From Bacillota bacterium (GTDB taxonomy: Bacteria > Bacillota > SHA-98 > UBA4971): 64,000 bases of DNA. This document shows, piece after piece, positions 8,226 through 16,437 of the stretch (position 1 is its first letter; the number at the start of each line of letters is the position of its first letter). A program made the position numbers and the translations under genes. The notes beneath the pieces were generated by a model. It had not been told where the DNA came from. It did no database searches and saw only the letters and a list, made by a program, of their open reading frames with translations. The DNA is taken from NCBI GenBank assembly GCA_012842395.1, contig DUSX01000031.1, positions 1 to 64,000 of the forward strand, written 5' to 3'.

Positions 8226-9431
8226 ATGCCGCTTAGGGGCAACGCAGTCGTTGGACAATCCGGAGGGCCGACTGCCGTGATAAACGCAAGCCTCGCAGGG
8301 GTGGTCGAGGAAGCCCTCGAGCACGCAGAGATCCAGGGGGTCTACGGGGGGGTGCACGGCGTCCTCGGGATACTCAAAGAGGACTTTGTCGACCTTGGCA
8401 AGCAGGAGCCTTCCGTCATTCGAGGGCTTCGCGGGACTCCTTCGGCCGCCCTCGGATCGTGCCGCCACAAGGTGTCGCCGGAGGATTGCGCGAGGCTGGT
8501 GGAGGTCTTCAGGAAGTACAACATCCGTTACTTCTTCTACATTGGCGGGAACGACTCCGCCGATACCTCCAACAAGGTGAGTAAGGCAGCGAGAGACGCC
8601 GGCTACGAGCTCGCGGTTGTGGCCGTCCCCAAGACCATAGACAATGACCTTGCGGTGACGGATCACTCTCCGGGCTACGGGAGCGTCGCGCGCTGGGTCG
8701 CGATCGCGGTCAGGGATGCCGGGCTGGATACCGAAGCGATCGGGGTCGTGGACAACGTCAAGGTGATTGAGGTCATGGGCAGGAACGCGGGTTGGATCAC
8801 CGCCGCCACCGCGCTTGCTAGAGACCACGAAGACGCTGCCCCGCACCTCATCTACCTGCCGGAACGGCCCTTCAACCCCGACAAGTTCCTCGCGGACGTG
8901 AAGGCCGTGTACGACAGGCTCGGGCACTGTGTAGTGACGGTGTGCGAAGGGCTGAAGGATGAGGCGGGGAGGTACGTCACAGCCTCGTCCCGGTCCATCG
9001 ACACGGACAAGTTCGGCCACAAGCAGCTCGGCGGGGTCGGGGAGTTCCTTTGCGACCTCGTGGCGACGAACCTGAAGCTTAAGGCAAGGTGCGACAAGCC
9101 TGGCACGATCCAAAGGGTGTCGGCGGCATTGGCCTCGCCGGTGGACGTGGAGGAAGCGTACGAGGTCGGCCGGCACGCCGTGAGGTGCGCGACTCAGGGG
9201 ATCACCGACAAGATGGTGGTCATCACGCGGAAGCCCGGGCCGCGGTATGAGGTGGAGCTCGGGACATGTGATCTGGCGGTCGTGGCCAATGAAGAGAAGC
9301 TCGTGCCGGACGAGTTCATAAACGAAGCAGGCAACGATGTCACCGCGGCGTTTGTCCAATACGCGTCGCCTCTCATGGGAGGACCTCTCCAGCCGTACAC
9401 CAGGCTCGAGCGGATTCCCGTGAAGGCATGA
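8226..9431 (+). CDS. 6-phosphofructokinase, probably pyrophosphate-dependent
   Basis: 401 residues. The protein begins with the phosphate loop GQSGGPTAVIN; GGND (107-110) stands where ATP enzymes have GGDG, and PKTIDND (135-141) and VMGRNAGW are the substrate and catalytic motifs. GGND and a lysine in PKTIDND are typical of PPi-dependent or promiscuous enzymes, which can also act on sedoheptulose or tagatose phosphates. AGGAGG precedes the ATG. Placed after the Cgl0159-type aldolase, it probably makes the bisphosphate that this aldolase splits. The phosphoryl donor is inferred from motif, not shown. Confidence 0.85.
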   Translation: MPLRGNAVVGQSGGPTAVINASLAGVVEEALEHAEIQGVYGGVHGVLGILKEDFVDLGKQEPSVIRGLRGTPSAALGSCRHKVSPEDCARLVEVFRKYNIRYFFYIGGNDSADTSNKVSKAARDAGYELAVVAVPKTIDNDLAVTDHSPGYGSVARWVAIAVRDAGLDTEAIGVVDNVKVIEVMGRNAGWITAATALARDHEDAAPHLIYLPERPFNPDKFLADVKAVYDRLGHCVVTVCEGLKDEAGRYVTASSRSIDTDKFGHKQLGGVGEFLCDLVATNLKLKARCDKPGTIQRVSAALASPVDVEEAYEVGRHAVRCATQGITDKMVVITRKPGPRYEVELGTCDLAVVANEEKLVPDEFINEAGNDVTAAFVQYASPLMGGPLQPYTRLERIPVKA

Positions 9432-9594
9432 AGACCGGGGGTGTCTGCGAGTTGCCGGGCCAGCGCGAGCGCTATCGTAGGCCGCAGCTAAGTGTAGGAG
9501 GATGGCCGCGATGACCTGATGCCCGTGGGCGAAGGACGCTCGCCACGCTAGCCACCGACAAACCTAAATGCATTCACTGCCGTCAACTGACGAA

Positions 9595-9606
9595 GTTGCG
9601 CGAAAC
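9595..9606. promoter_or_regulatory. Possible LacI-family operator GTTGCGCGAAAC
   Basis: Ten of twelve bases match the reverse complement, with the central CG characteristic of LacI-family operators. It sits 213 bases before the binding-protein start. The regulator encoded at 1434 is the obvious candidate. No second clear copy was found near the first operon, which weakens the case. Confidence 0.35.
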
Positions 9607-9674
9607 CTTTGAAGCCAAAGCACCACGGACGGACAGGCTGGAAGCGACCCTTGGTGACTCGGGACTACCGTCCG

Positions 9675-9705
9675 GTCTCCCATCGTGAGGGGGGAGGTGG
9701 GAGAC
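9675..9705. other. Leader hairpin GTCTCCCA/TGGGAGAC
   Basis: Perfect 8-bp arms enclose a 15-base purine-rich loop. It lies 114 bases upstream of the importer's first gene; it could stabilise or attenuate the message. There is no T-run, so a simple terminator is unlikely. Confidence 0.4.
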
Positions 9706-9818
9706 TGTCGGTGTGCCACTTAGGGATCTCAAGGAGTTCGACGAAGGAAACCTCGAGAACGCGGAGTCTGACGCGAGTGGCTGTCACATTCCCGTGAGTG
9801 AAGAAGGAGGGTTTCCGC

Positions 9819-10784
9819 ATGAAAAGGCTTGTCGGGTTGATGCTGGTGTTGTGCTGCGCTCTTGTGCTGGGTGGGTTTGACTCCGCGACGTTGGCGGCGG
9901 ATGAGTTGACGTTCTACGTCATAGCCCATGCCGGCCCGGGTGACCCGTTCTGGGCAGTTGTGCAGCGCGGTGTGCAGGACGCCGGGAAGGCGCTCGGGGT
10001 GAGGGCGATCTTCCAGGGTCCGGCGGGGTACAACGTTCCCGAGCAGGTTGCCATGTTCCGGGCAGCCATAGAGGCGAAGGCCGGCGGGATCGCCACGACG
10101 ATAAGCGATGCGCGAGCCTGGGCTGAGCCGATCAAAGAGGCCAGGAAACGTGGCATCCCCGTCATCGCTATCAACTGCAAAGAGCCGGAGGAGCTTCGCG
10201 GAACCATCCCCTATATGGCGTACATCGGCATGGACGAGTATGAGGCCGGCAAGATGGCCGCGCGCCAGCTGTTGCCGAAGCTCAAGAAGGGCGCGCGGGT
10301 GGTCGTGGCGATCCACCAGGCAGGCCACGTGGGCCTTGAGGCGCGCGCGAAAGGCATCACCGAGGTGATCACCCAGGAGCTCGGCGGGAAGGTAGATAAG
10401 CTCGACATCACCCAGGACGCAACGCAGGCGATAGGTATCCTCCGAAGCTACCTTAAGGCCAACCCCGACACGGCAGCCATCTTCACCCTGGGCCCGCTGG
10501 GAGCGATCCCGACGATAAAGATGATCAGGGATGACGGCCTGAAGGGGAAGGTCCTCATGGTGTCCTTCGACCTTGACCCCACAGTTATCCAGGCCATCTC
10601 CGACGGGATCTGCGAGGGCACCGTGGATCAGCAGCAATACCTCCAGGGCTATATGGCCGTGGTGGAGCTCTATCTGTGTGCCAAGTATAAGCTGAACCCT
10701 GCTGACTATGATACGGGCCGGGGCTTCGTTACGGCGGAGACCGCGGACGCGGTCGCGTCTCTCGTAAAACAGGGCTACAGATGA
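9819..10784 (+). CDS. Sugar ABC transporter substrate-binding protein (CUT2 type)
   Basis: 321 residues, peripla_BP_4-type fold: DELTFYVIAHAGPGDPFWAVV, GIATTISDARAW and VLMVSFDLDPT resemble ribose/fructose/inositol binding proteins. A signal peptide spans residues 1-28, ending near LAADE; there is no lipobox with a Cys after the hydrophobic core (the CC pair is inside it), so the protein appears to be released rather than lipid-anchored. AAGGAGG is 8 bases before ATG 9819. Permease and ATPase follow. The substrate is probably the polyol or sugar handled by the upstream enzymes. Confidence 0.88.
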   Translation: MKRLVGLMLVLCCALVLGGFDSATLAADELTFYVIAHAGPGDPFWAVVQRGVQDAGKALGVRAIFQGPAGYNVPEQVAMFRAAIEAKAGGIATTISDARAWAEPIKEARKRGIPVIAINCKEPEELRGTIPYMAYIGMDEYEAGKMAARQLLPKLKKGARVVVAIHQAGHVGLEARAKGITEVITQELGGKVDKLDITQDATQAIGILRSYLKANPDTAAIFTLGPLGAIPTIKMIRDDGLKGKVLMVSFDLDPTVIQAISDGICEGTVDQQQYLQGYMAVVELYLCAKYKLNPADYDTGRGFVTAETADAVASLVKQGYR

Positions 10785-10806
10785 GCCGCGAGATAAGCCT
10801 CGCGAG

Positions 10807-10837
10807 AAATGCGGGGAGGGGCTCCTCCCCGCATTTT
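10807..10837 (+). terminator. Intra-operon terminator/attenuator
   Basis: A 13-bp perfect stem (10807-10819 with 10824-10836) with a 4-base loop GGCT ends in TTTT. It stands between the binding-protein and permease genes, only 18 bases before the permease start. Such hairpins allow partial read-through and protect the 5' message, giving more binding protein than membrane components. Confidence 0.8.
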
Positions 10838-10854
10838 GCCAAGGAGGGGTGGGC

Positions 10855-11817
10855 ATGCGGATAAAGGCGCTGCTTGGCCACAGGGAAGTCGGAGTGGCCG
10901 TGGCACTTATCGTGGTATATGCCGTCTTCATATCCATGAAGAGGGAGTTTCTCAGTGCTGGAACGCTCGGGGACATCGTCACGGTAGCGGCGGAGCTCGG
11001 CACCGTGGCCGTGGGCGTGAGCTTTCTCATGATAGCCGGGGAGATGGACCTATCGGTCGGGTCCAATTTCGCCCTCACGGGCATGCTCTTGGCCATGCTC
11101 GTCACCCGCTTGTCGTGGAATCCGTACCTTGCCTTCGCAGTGGTCCTGGCTTGCTCCGCCGGAATCGGCGCGCTGAACGGCCTCGTGACCTTGAGCGCGA
11201 GGATCCCATCGTTCATAACGACCCTCGGGGCGATGATGTTCTGGAGAGGCTTGGCGCTCTATCTCACGCAGGGCTGGCCGATCAGCGTGTTTACCGACGT
11301 CCCACTCCTGAGATGGTTGGGAGGAGCGAAGGTATACCACACGTTCCATATCTCCGCTGCGTGGTGGCTCGTGATCGGCGCCGTATTCTGGGTGGTCTTG
11401 CAAAAGACGGCATACGGAAACTGGGTGTTCGCGACCGGCGGAAAGAGGGCCGCCGCTCGTGCGCTCGGCGTTCCTGACACCAGGGTCAAACTCGTCAACT
11501 TCGTTCTCGCTGGCGTGATGGCCGGTCTCGCCGGATGCTTTCAGCTTGGCAGGATGGGCTCGATGTCCCCGGTTTGGGGACAGGATCTGCCGCTCGAGGC
11601 GATCGCTGCCGCGGTCGTCGGCGGCAACTCCCTCACGGGGGGTGTGGGCAGCATACTCGGGGCCATGTTGGGCGCGGTCACGATGGCGTCCATCAGGATC
11701 GGCCTCGTGATGGTGGGGGCGCCTGCGTACTGGTACATGGCGTTCGTCGGCTTCATCGTCGTGGCTGCGGTGGCGCTCAACGTGAGGCTGGGGGAGGTGA
11801 TATCGTGGCATCGGTGA
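10855..11817 (+). CDS. Sugar ABC transporter permease (CUT2 type)
   Basis: 320 residues, RbsC/FrcC-like, with about 8-10 hydrophobic segments. Family hallmarks are the N-terminal GEMDLSVGSNFALTGML-like loop, LNGLVTLSARIPSFITTLG and AIAAAVVGGNSLTGGVGSILGA, which contacts the ATPase. ATG 10855 has AAGGAGG 7 bases upstream. Its 3' end overlaps the ATPase gene by 13 bases, so the two are translationally coupled. Inner-membrane pore of the importer. Confidence 0.9.
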   Translation: MRIKALLGHREVGVAVALIVVYAVFISMKREFLSAGTLGDIVTVAAELGTVAVGVSFLMIAGEMDLSVGSNFALTGMLLAMLVTRLSWNPYLAFAVVLACSAGIGALNGLVTLSARIPSFITTLGAMMFWRGLALYLTQGWPISVFTDVPLLRWLGGAKVYHTFHISAAWWLVIGAVFWVVLQKTAYGNWVFATGGKRAAARALGVPDTRVKLVNFVLAGVMAGLAGCFQLGRMGSMSPVWGQDLPLEAIAAAVVGGNSLTGGVGSILGAMLGAVTMASIRIGLVMVGAPAYWYMAFVGFIVVAAVALNVRLGEVISWHR

Positions 11818-12632
11818 CCCAAGCGTCGGTAGCCTCGGACTACACCGATTGTGCGCCCGGCTCGGGCGCTCCGCCACTCATGGAGGGCATCGGACTCTGC
11901 AAGCGTTTCGGGAAGGTGACCGGTCTCGAGCGCGTCGACATAACCATACGGCGAGGTGAGGTGACGGGCCTCGTTGGTGACAATGGGGCCGGCAAGTCCA
12001 CGCTCATCAAGATCCTCACTGGGGTGTATCGGCCGGATGAAGGGGAGCTGCGCTTCGAGGGCCGGAAGGTGGAGTTCGCGTCCCCCAAGGACGCCCGGAG
12101 GCTCGGAATCGAGACGGTGTACCAGGACCTTGCGCTTATCGAGAGCATGAGCATCGCGCGGAACTTCTTCCTCGGTGCGGAGCCGCAGCGAAGAGTGGGA
12201 GTTTTCCGGCTGCTCGACGGGAAGAAGATGCGGGTGGTCACGGAGGAGGCTCTCAGAGACATCGGTATCCGGGTCAGGTCTGCGAACGACGAGGTCTCCG
12301 TTCTCTCCGGCGGGGAGCGCCAGGCGATAGCCATCGGGAGGACCATGCATTTCGGCGGCAAACTACTCATCCTGGATGAACCGACGTCTGCTCTTTCCGT
12401 ACATGAGACCAACAAAGTCCTCACTTACATCGACGAGGCTCGCAAGCGGGGGCTAGCGATAATATTCATCACTCACAATTTGTACCACGTGTACCCGGTG
12501 GCGGACAGAATAGTCGTTCTTGAGCATGGTAGAAAGGTGGGAGATTTCGGAAAGGACGAGATCTCCGTCGAAGAACTGGTTCAGATAGTTTCGTTTGGGG
12601 CGCGGCGGGTGGAATCAGGGGAACAGCGATAG
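11805..12632 (+). CDS. Sugar ABC transporter ATP-binding protein, single-domain
   Basis: 275 residues from a GTG start preceded by GGAGGTGA. Walker A GDNGAGKST (58-66), signature LSGGERQ, Walker B LLILDEPTSAL and the switch His in ITHNLYH are intact. Most CUT2 importers carry a fused double ATPase of about 500 residues; this one has one domain, as in fructose FrcA, and presumably works as a homodimer. It belongs to the operon with the binding protein and permease. Confidence 0.9.
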   Translation: MASVTQASVASDYTDCAPGSGAPPLMEGIGLCKRFGKVTGLERVDITIRRGEVTGLVGDNGAGKSTLIKILTGVYRPDEGELRFEGRKVEFASPKDARRLGIETVYQDLALIESMSIARNFFLGAEPQRRVGVFRLLDGKKMRVVTEEALRDIGIRVRSANDEVSVLSGGERQAIAIGRTMHFGGKLLILDEPTSALSVHETNKVLTYIDEARKRGLAIIFITHNLYHVYPVADRIVVLEHGRKVGDFGKDEISVEELVQIVSFGARRVESGEQR

Positions 12633-12703
12633 CACGACGGCGGCAAAGGCGACGGGCGCGAGAACAATGCAGCGAAGGTTTTGGGATGGGAGGTATTCGG
12701 ACG

Positions 12704-14002
12704 ATGCCGGGAATGGAACATTTGAAAGCTAGGGCGAAAGAACTGCTGAAAGGATTCAAGGGCGACAGGTACGCGTTTGGCCTCGGGGTCCTCGACAAGG
12801 TCGGCGAGTTTGCTTCCGAGTTCGGTAGGAGCGCGCTTGTGGTGGCGAACCGCGCCGACTGGTTCAAGCACGTGGTGGACCCGGTGGTGGAATCTCTTGC
12901 CAAGAGAGGCGTGAAGCTCGCGGGAGACCGGATCGTCCCGGACGCAGCCCCCAACGCGCCGAGGGAGGACGTGTACCGCATCACCACGTACGTGCTTCAG
13001 TTCAAGCCGGACTGCCTCGTCGCAGTGGGAGGTGGCAGCACCATCGATGCTGTCAAAGCGGCGAACGTGTTGGCGAATCTCGGCGCATACGAGCCGGAGA
13101 TCGACCCGTACTTCGGCACGGGGCAGGTCAGCGCGGCGCTGGCCAAGACAGGCAAGCGCCTCCTGCCGATGGTGGCTGTCCAGAGCGCGGCAAGTTCAGG
13201 AGCGCATCTCACGAAATACTCCAACGTGACTGACCCCGTGGCCGGGCAGAAGAAGCTCATCGTGGACGAGGCGATAGTGCCGTCGCGCGCGGTCTTCGAC
13301 TACGCGGTCACCAAGACCATGCCCAGGGGGATGACGCTTGACGGGGCTTTCGATGGGATAGCCCACTGCATCGAGGTCTTCTTCGGGATAGGCCCGCAGC
13401 AGTATGAGCTGGCGCGAGAGATAGCCGAGGTCGGCATCGAGCTTGCCGTGGCCAACATGGAGAAGGTCATCGAGGATCCGAAGAATGACGAGGTCCGCGA
13501 GGCGCTCGGGCTCGCCACTGACTTGGGCGGGTACGCGATCATGGTGGGAGGCACGAACGGCGCCCACCTCACGAGCTTCTCGCTGGTGGACATCGCAAGC
13601 CACGGGCGCGCGTGCGCCGTGATGAACCCTTACTACACTGTGTTCTTCGCGCCGGCCGTGGAGGACCAGCTTCGCGTGGTGGGCGAGATCTACAAGCGGC
13701 ACAGCTACATCTCGGCGGACCTCGGGAGGCTGAGCGGTCGCGACCTCGGCGTGGCGGTTGCGGAGGGGATGGTGAACCTCAGCAAGAAGGTCGGTTTCCC
13801 GACGACGCTCGCGGAGATCCCGGGGTTTACCGACGAGCACATCGAGCGAGCCATGGCGGCCGCCAAGGACCCGCAGCTCGACATGAAGCTGAAGAACATG
13901 CCCGTGCCGCTGTCTGCGTCCCTCGTGGAGGAGTACATGAGGCCGATTCTCCTTGCGGCCAAGACAGGGGATTTCGGCCTAATCAAAAACATGAAGAAGT
14001 AG
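12704..14002 (+). CDS. Iron-containing alcohol dehydrogenase family protein
   Basis: 432 residues, group III metal-dependent dehydrogenase. The NAD-binding VAVGGGSTIDAVKAAN and metal-binding region (LDGAFDGIAHCIEVFFG and ASHGRACAVMNPYY, with His ligands) are present. GGGAGG lies 10 bases before ATG 12704, after a 71-base gap from the ATPase gene. In this cluster it may reduce a keto-acid or aldehyde such as tagaturonate, or oxidise a polyol entering by the ABC importer; the sequence does not decide. Needs Fe or Zn and NAD(P). Confidence 0.85.
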   Translation: MPGMEHLKARAKELLKGFKGDRYAFGLGVLDKVGEFASEFGRSALVVANRADWFKHVVDPVVESLAKRGVKLAGDRIVPDAAPNAPREDVYRITTYVLQFKPDCLVAVGGGSTIDAVKAANVLANLGAYEPEIDPYFGTGQVSAALAKTGKRLLPMVAVQSAASSGAHLTKYSNVTDPVAGQKKLIVDEAIVPSRAVFDYAVTKTMPRGMTLDGAFDGIAHCIEVFFGIGPQQYELAREIAEVGIELAVANMEKVIEDPKNDEVREALGLATDLGGYAIMVGGTNGAHLTSFSLVDIASHGRACAVMNPYYTVFFAPAVEDQLRVVGEIYKRHSYISADLGRLSGRDLGVAVAEGMVNLSKKVGFPTTLAEIPGFTDEHIERAMAAAKDPQLDMKLKNMPVPLSASLVEEYMRPILLAAKTGDFGLIKNMKK

Positions 14003-14104
14003 GGAACGCAGAGGAAAGCGGAGTGCGCAGCAAGGCACGTACTCGGAGCAGCACGAGCCGAGTTTGAGCATTTCTTGAGCGTTCAGGATGGGCGGTGCAT
14101 CGAG

Positions 14105-15517
14105 ATGGCGAAGTTTTCGATGGTGTTCGGGGCGGAGTCGGTGGACGTCGAGCTCCCGGCTGAGACGGTCTGTCTTTCCATGTCAGAACCCGGGCCTCTC
14201 GGGGACCCTTCGCGGGTGATCCGGGAGGCTCTCGCGAGGCCCATAGGTTCGCCGGGCCTCGTGGAGCTAGTGCGGCGCAAATGCGAGGGAAGGCCGGGGG
14301 CGACTGCTGCCGTGGTCATCTCTGACAACACGAGACCAGTGCCGTACCGAGGCGAGGCGGGGATCCTCGCGCCCATCGTGGACACGCTCATTGAGACGGG
14401 GATCGAGCCGGACCGGATCACGGTGATAGCGGCCACCGGCACCCACAGGGTGCTCTCCAGGGACGAGCTGGAGAAGATGATCGACCCGTCGGTTCCCGCT
14501 CGCGGGGTCAGGATCGTCTGCCACGATTGCCGCGATCGCGCGAGCCTCGCTAGCCTGGGTACCACATCGCGCGGGACCCATGTGCTCATCAACAAGGCTT
14601 ATCTCGAATCCGACATCAAGATCCTAACGGGGCTCGTGGAAAGCCATTTCATGGCCGGGACGTCAGGAGGGCGCAAGTCCGTGTGCCCCGGGCTCATCGG
14701 GGAGGAGAGCACGTATGTCTTTCACGGTCCGGAGTTCCTCTCTTCGCCGAACGCGCGCGATCTAGTCCTCGAAGGCAACCCCTGCCACGAGGAATCCCTA
14801 GAGGTTGCAAAGATGGCGGGGGTCGACTTCATAGTCAACGTCACCTTGAACAGCAAGTTCGAGCTGACCGGGGTGTATGCGGGAGACCTTGAGGAGGCGC
14901 ACATCGCAGCCACGAAGAGACTTGCGGAATACGTGAGCATCCCGGTCGACAGGGAGTACGACATCGTCGTGACCCACGCAGGCTTTGTGGGGATCAACCA
15001 CTATCAGGCCGCGAAGGCGGCAGTCGTGGCCATACCCGTGCTCAGGCCGGGCGGAAGATTGATAATGGGGGCCAACAACGTCGATGCCGACCCTGTGGGG
15101 AGCCCGACTTACAGGACCGTCCTCCATCTTCTGACGCTGCATGGGCCCGAGGCGTACATGCGCCTCATCACCAGCCCAGACTGGAGGTTCGTGCCCGACC
15201 AGTGGCAGGTGCAGATGTGGGCAAAGGTCTTCGCAAAGATCCCGATGGAGAACTTCACATACTGCGCGCCGCACATCACGCCCAGGGACGCGGCTATCCT
15301 GCCCGGGCGTGACGGCAACTTGCTCCTGCCTCCCGAGAGGCGGTACTCGCGTTCGCTTGCGGACTTGGCGCGCATGGTCGAGCTCGCCGTGGGTGAGGCG
15401 ATGGAGGAGCTCAGGGCAAAGAGCGACCGTCCGAAGGTGGAGGGAGCCCATCCAACCCGTCCCACCATAGCCTACCTGAAGGACGGGCCATACGGCATCC
15501 CTGTGCGGCGCACCTGA
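14105..15517 (+). CDS. LarA-family (DUF2088) nickel-pincer racemase/epimerase
   Basis: 470 residues from ATG 14105 (an AGGATGGG lies upstream; a TTG at 14075 is a weaker alternative). Typical LarA motifs are ISDNTRPVPY, AATGTHRVLS (active-site His) and GTSGGRKSVCPGLIG, with the Lys that binds the nickel-pincer cofactor. LarA relatives racemise lactate or epimerise sugar acids at C2. In a sugar-acid cluster, an aldonate epimerase is more likely than lactate racemase. The cofactor-synthesis genes larB, larC and larE are not in this window, so they would have to be elsewhere. Confidence 0.83.
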   Translation: MAKFSMVFGAESVDVELPAETVCLSMSEPGPLGDPSRVIREALARPIGSPGLVELVRRKCEGRPGATAAVVISDNTRPVPYRGEAGILAPIVDTLIETGIEPDRITVIAATGTHRVLSRDELEKMIDPSVPARGVRIVCHDCRDRASLASLGTTSRGTHVLINKAYLESDIKILTGLVESHFMAGTSGGRKSVCPGLIGEESTYVFHGPEFLSSPNARDLVLEGNPCHEESLEVAKMAGVDFIVNVTLNSKFELTGVYAGDLEEAHIAATKRLAEYVSIPVDREYDIVVTHAGFVGINHYQAAKAAVVAIPVLRPGGRLIMGANNVDADPVGSPTYRTVLHLLTLHGPEAYMRLITSPDWRFVPDQWQVQMWAKVFAKIPMENFTYCAPHITPRDAAILPGRDGNLLLPPERRYSRSLADLARMVELAVGEAMEELRAKSDRPKVEGAHPTRPTIAYLKDGPYGIPVRRT

Positions 15518-15644
15518 GTGAACCCCTCTCTGGCAAGGACTGTGCTGATTTGCAGCAGGAGGGAAGCTTCCGAATCGCGACGAGCAAGAGATAAACTGGT
15601 TGTACAGCGGACCTGGATCAGCGGTCACCGCACAACGCAAAGCG

Positions 15645-15691
15645 GCAGGGCGGGAGAAGCCCCAGCCTCACACCTGCTGGGGCCCGCCTGC
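15645..15691. terminator. Two-stem hairpin between convergent genes
   Basis: The inner stem GCCCCAG/CTGGGGC (15659-15665 with 15677-15683) is extended by an outer GC-rich stem with one bulged G. It straddles the stop codon of the minus-strand phosphorylase and follows the racemase gene by 130 bases. No T-run follows, so efficiency is uncertain. Confidence 0.5.
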
Positions 15692-16417
15692 TGTCACGCG
15701 TAATGCCTCGAGGGCTGCCAGGATGGAGTTCCGCTCACCACGCCTTGTCATCTCTTCGCCCCGTTGGAACCGGGCTATGCCCTCATCGGTGTGTCCCTCC
15801 GCGGTGACCACCACATTCAGGATCGAGCCGGTCTTGAGCCCGCGAATGCGCCCGATGACGAAAAGCGCGCCGGTCTCCATGTCTGACGCGACAAGGCCGA
15901 GCCTCCTCCAGCGTTCGCGGATCTCTTGGTAGTCGTCCACATAGAAGGAGTCATGGGAGTGGACGGGGCCGACATGAAGGCGCGCGCCCGTCTTGCTCGC
16001 CGCGTCCGCGAGGGCGGCCGTCACATCCCAATCCGCCACCGCAGGAAAAGCAGGGTCTGCGTACAACGCGGTGGTGCCGTCGCAGCGGGCGGCTGCCGTT
16101 GCCACTACGAGATCCCCGAGGCCCATTCCCAGCTGCAAACCGCCGCAGCTTCCAACTCTGATCGCTACGCGCGCCCCCAGCCGGGCATGTTCCTCGAGGG
16201 CGATGCCCATCGAGGGCGCCCCACACCCGGTCGACGTCACCGTCACGGCAACCCCCTTATAGTCTCCCACCATCGTCAGGAACTCGCGATTGAACGCGAC
16301 CTCCCGCGCGTTCTCAAGCATCTCGGCGATCCGCCTCACCCTCGCGGGGTCCCCGGGGAGCAGCACATAAGGGGTTGTCTCTCCCGGCCCGCACTGAATG
16401 TGTGGCTGTTTTGACAT
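15668..16417 (-). CDS. Nucleoside phosphorylase (uridine/purine phosphorylase family)
   Basis: 249 residues. VLLPGDPARVRRIAE is the phosphate-binding loop; FNREFLTMVGDYKGV, STGCGAPSMGIALEE, RVGSCGGL and SDMETGALFVIG are the family motifs, the last holding the Glu that contacts ribose. It cleaves a nucleoside with phosphate to base plus (deoxy)ribose-1-phosphate in the cytoplasm. ATG 16417 has GGGAGGT 8 bases upstream. Last gene of the ECF transporter operon, so the ECF system probably imports its substrate. A paralogue is at 21202. Base specificity cannot be read here. Confidence 0.87.
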   Translation of the reverse strand: MSKQPHIQCGPGETTPYVLLPGDPARVRRIAEMLENAREVAFNREFLTMVGDYKGVAVTVTSTGCGAPSMGIALEEHARLGARVAIRVGSCGGLQLGMGLGDLVVATAAARCDGTTALYADPAFPAVADWDVTAALADAASKTGARLHVGPVHSHDSFYVDDYQEIRERWRRLGLVASDMETGALFVIGRIRGLKTGSILNVVVTAEGHTDEGIARFQRGEEMTRRGERNSILAALEALRVTAGGPQQV

Positions 16418-16437
16418 CGATCCGCACCTCCCAGCTG

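Larger units (their letters stand above)
9432..9818. other. Regulatory gap before the ABC importer
   Basis: 387 bases without a gene. It contains an imperfect LacI-type palindrome (9595-9606) and an 8-bp-stem hairpin (9675-9705), and ends with a strong ribosome site. No good -35/-10 pair stood out. Confidence 0.4.

Noticed and set aside
9729-11216. Minus-strand ORF of 495 codons
   Set aside because: Antisense to the binding protein and permease genes, no family motif, no ribosome site.
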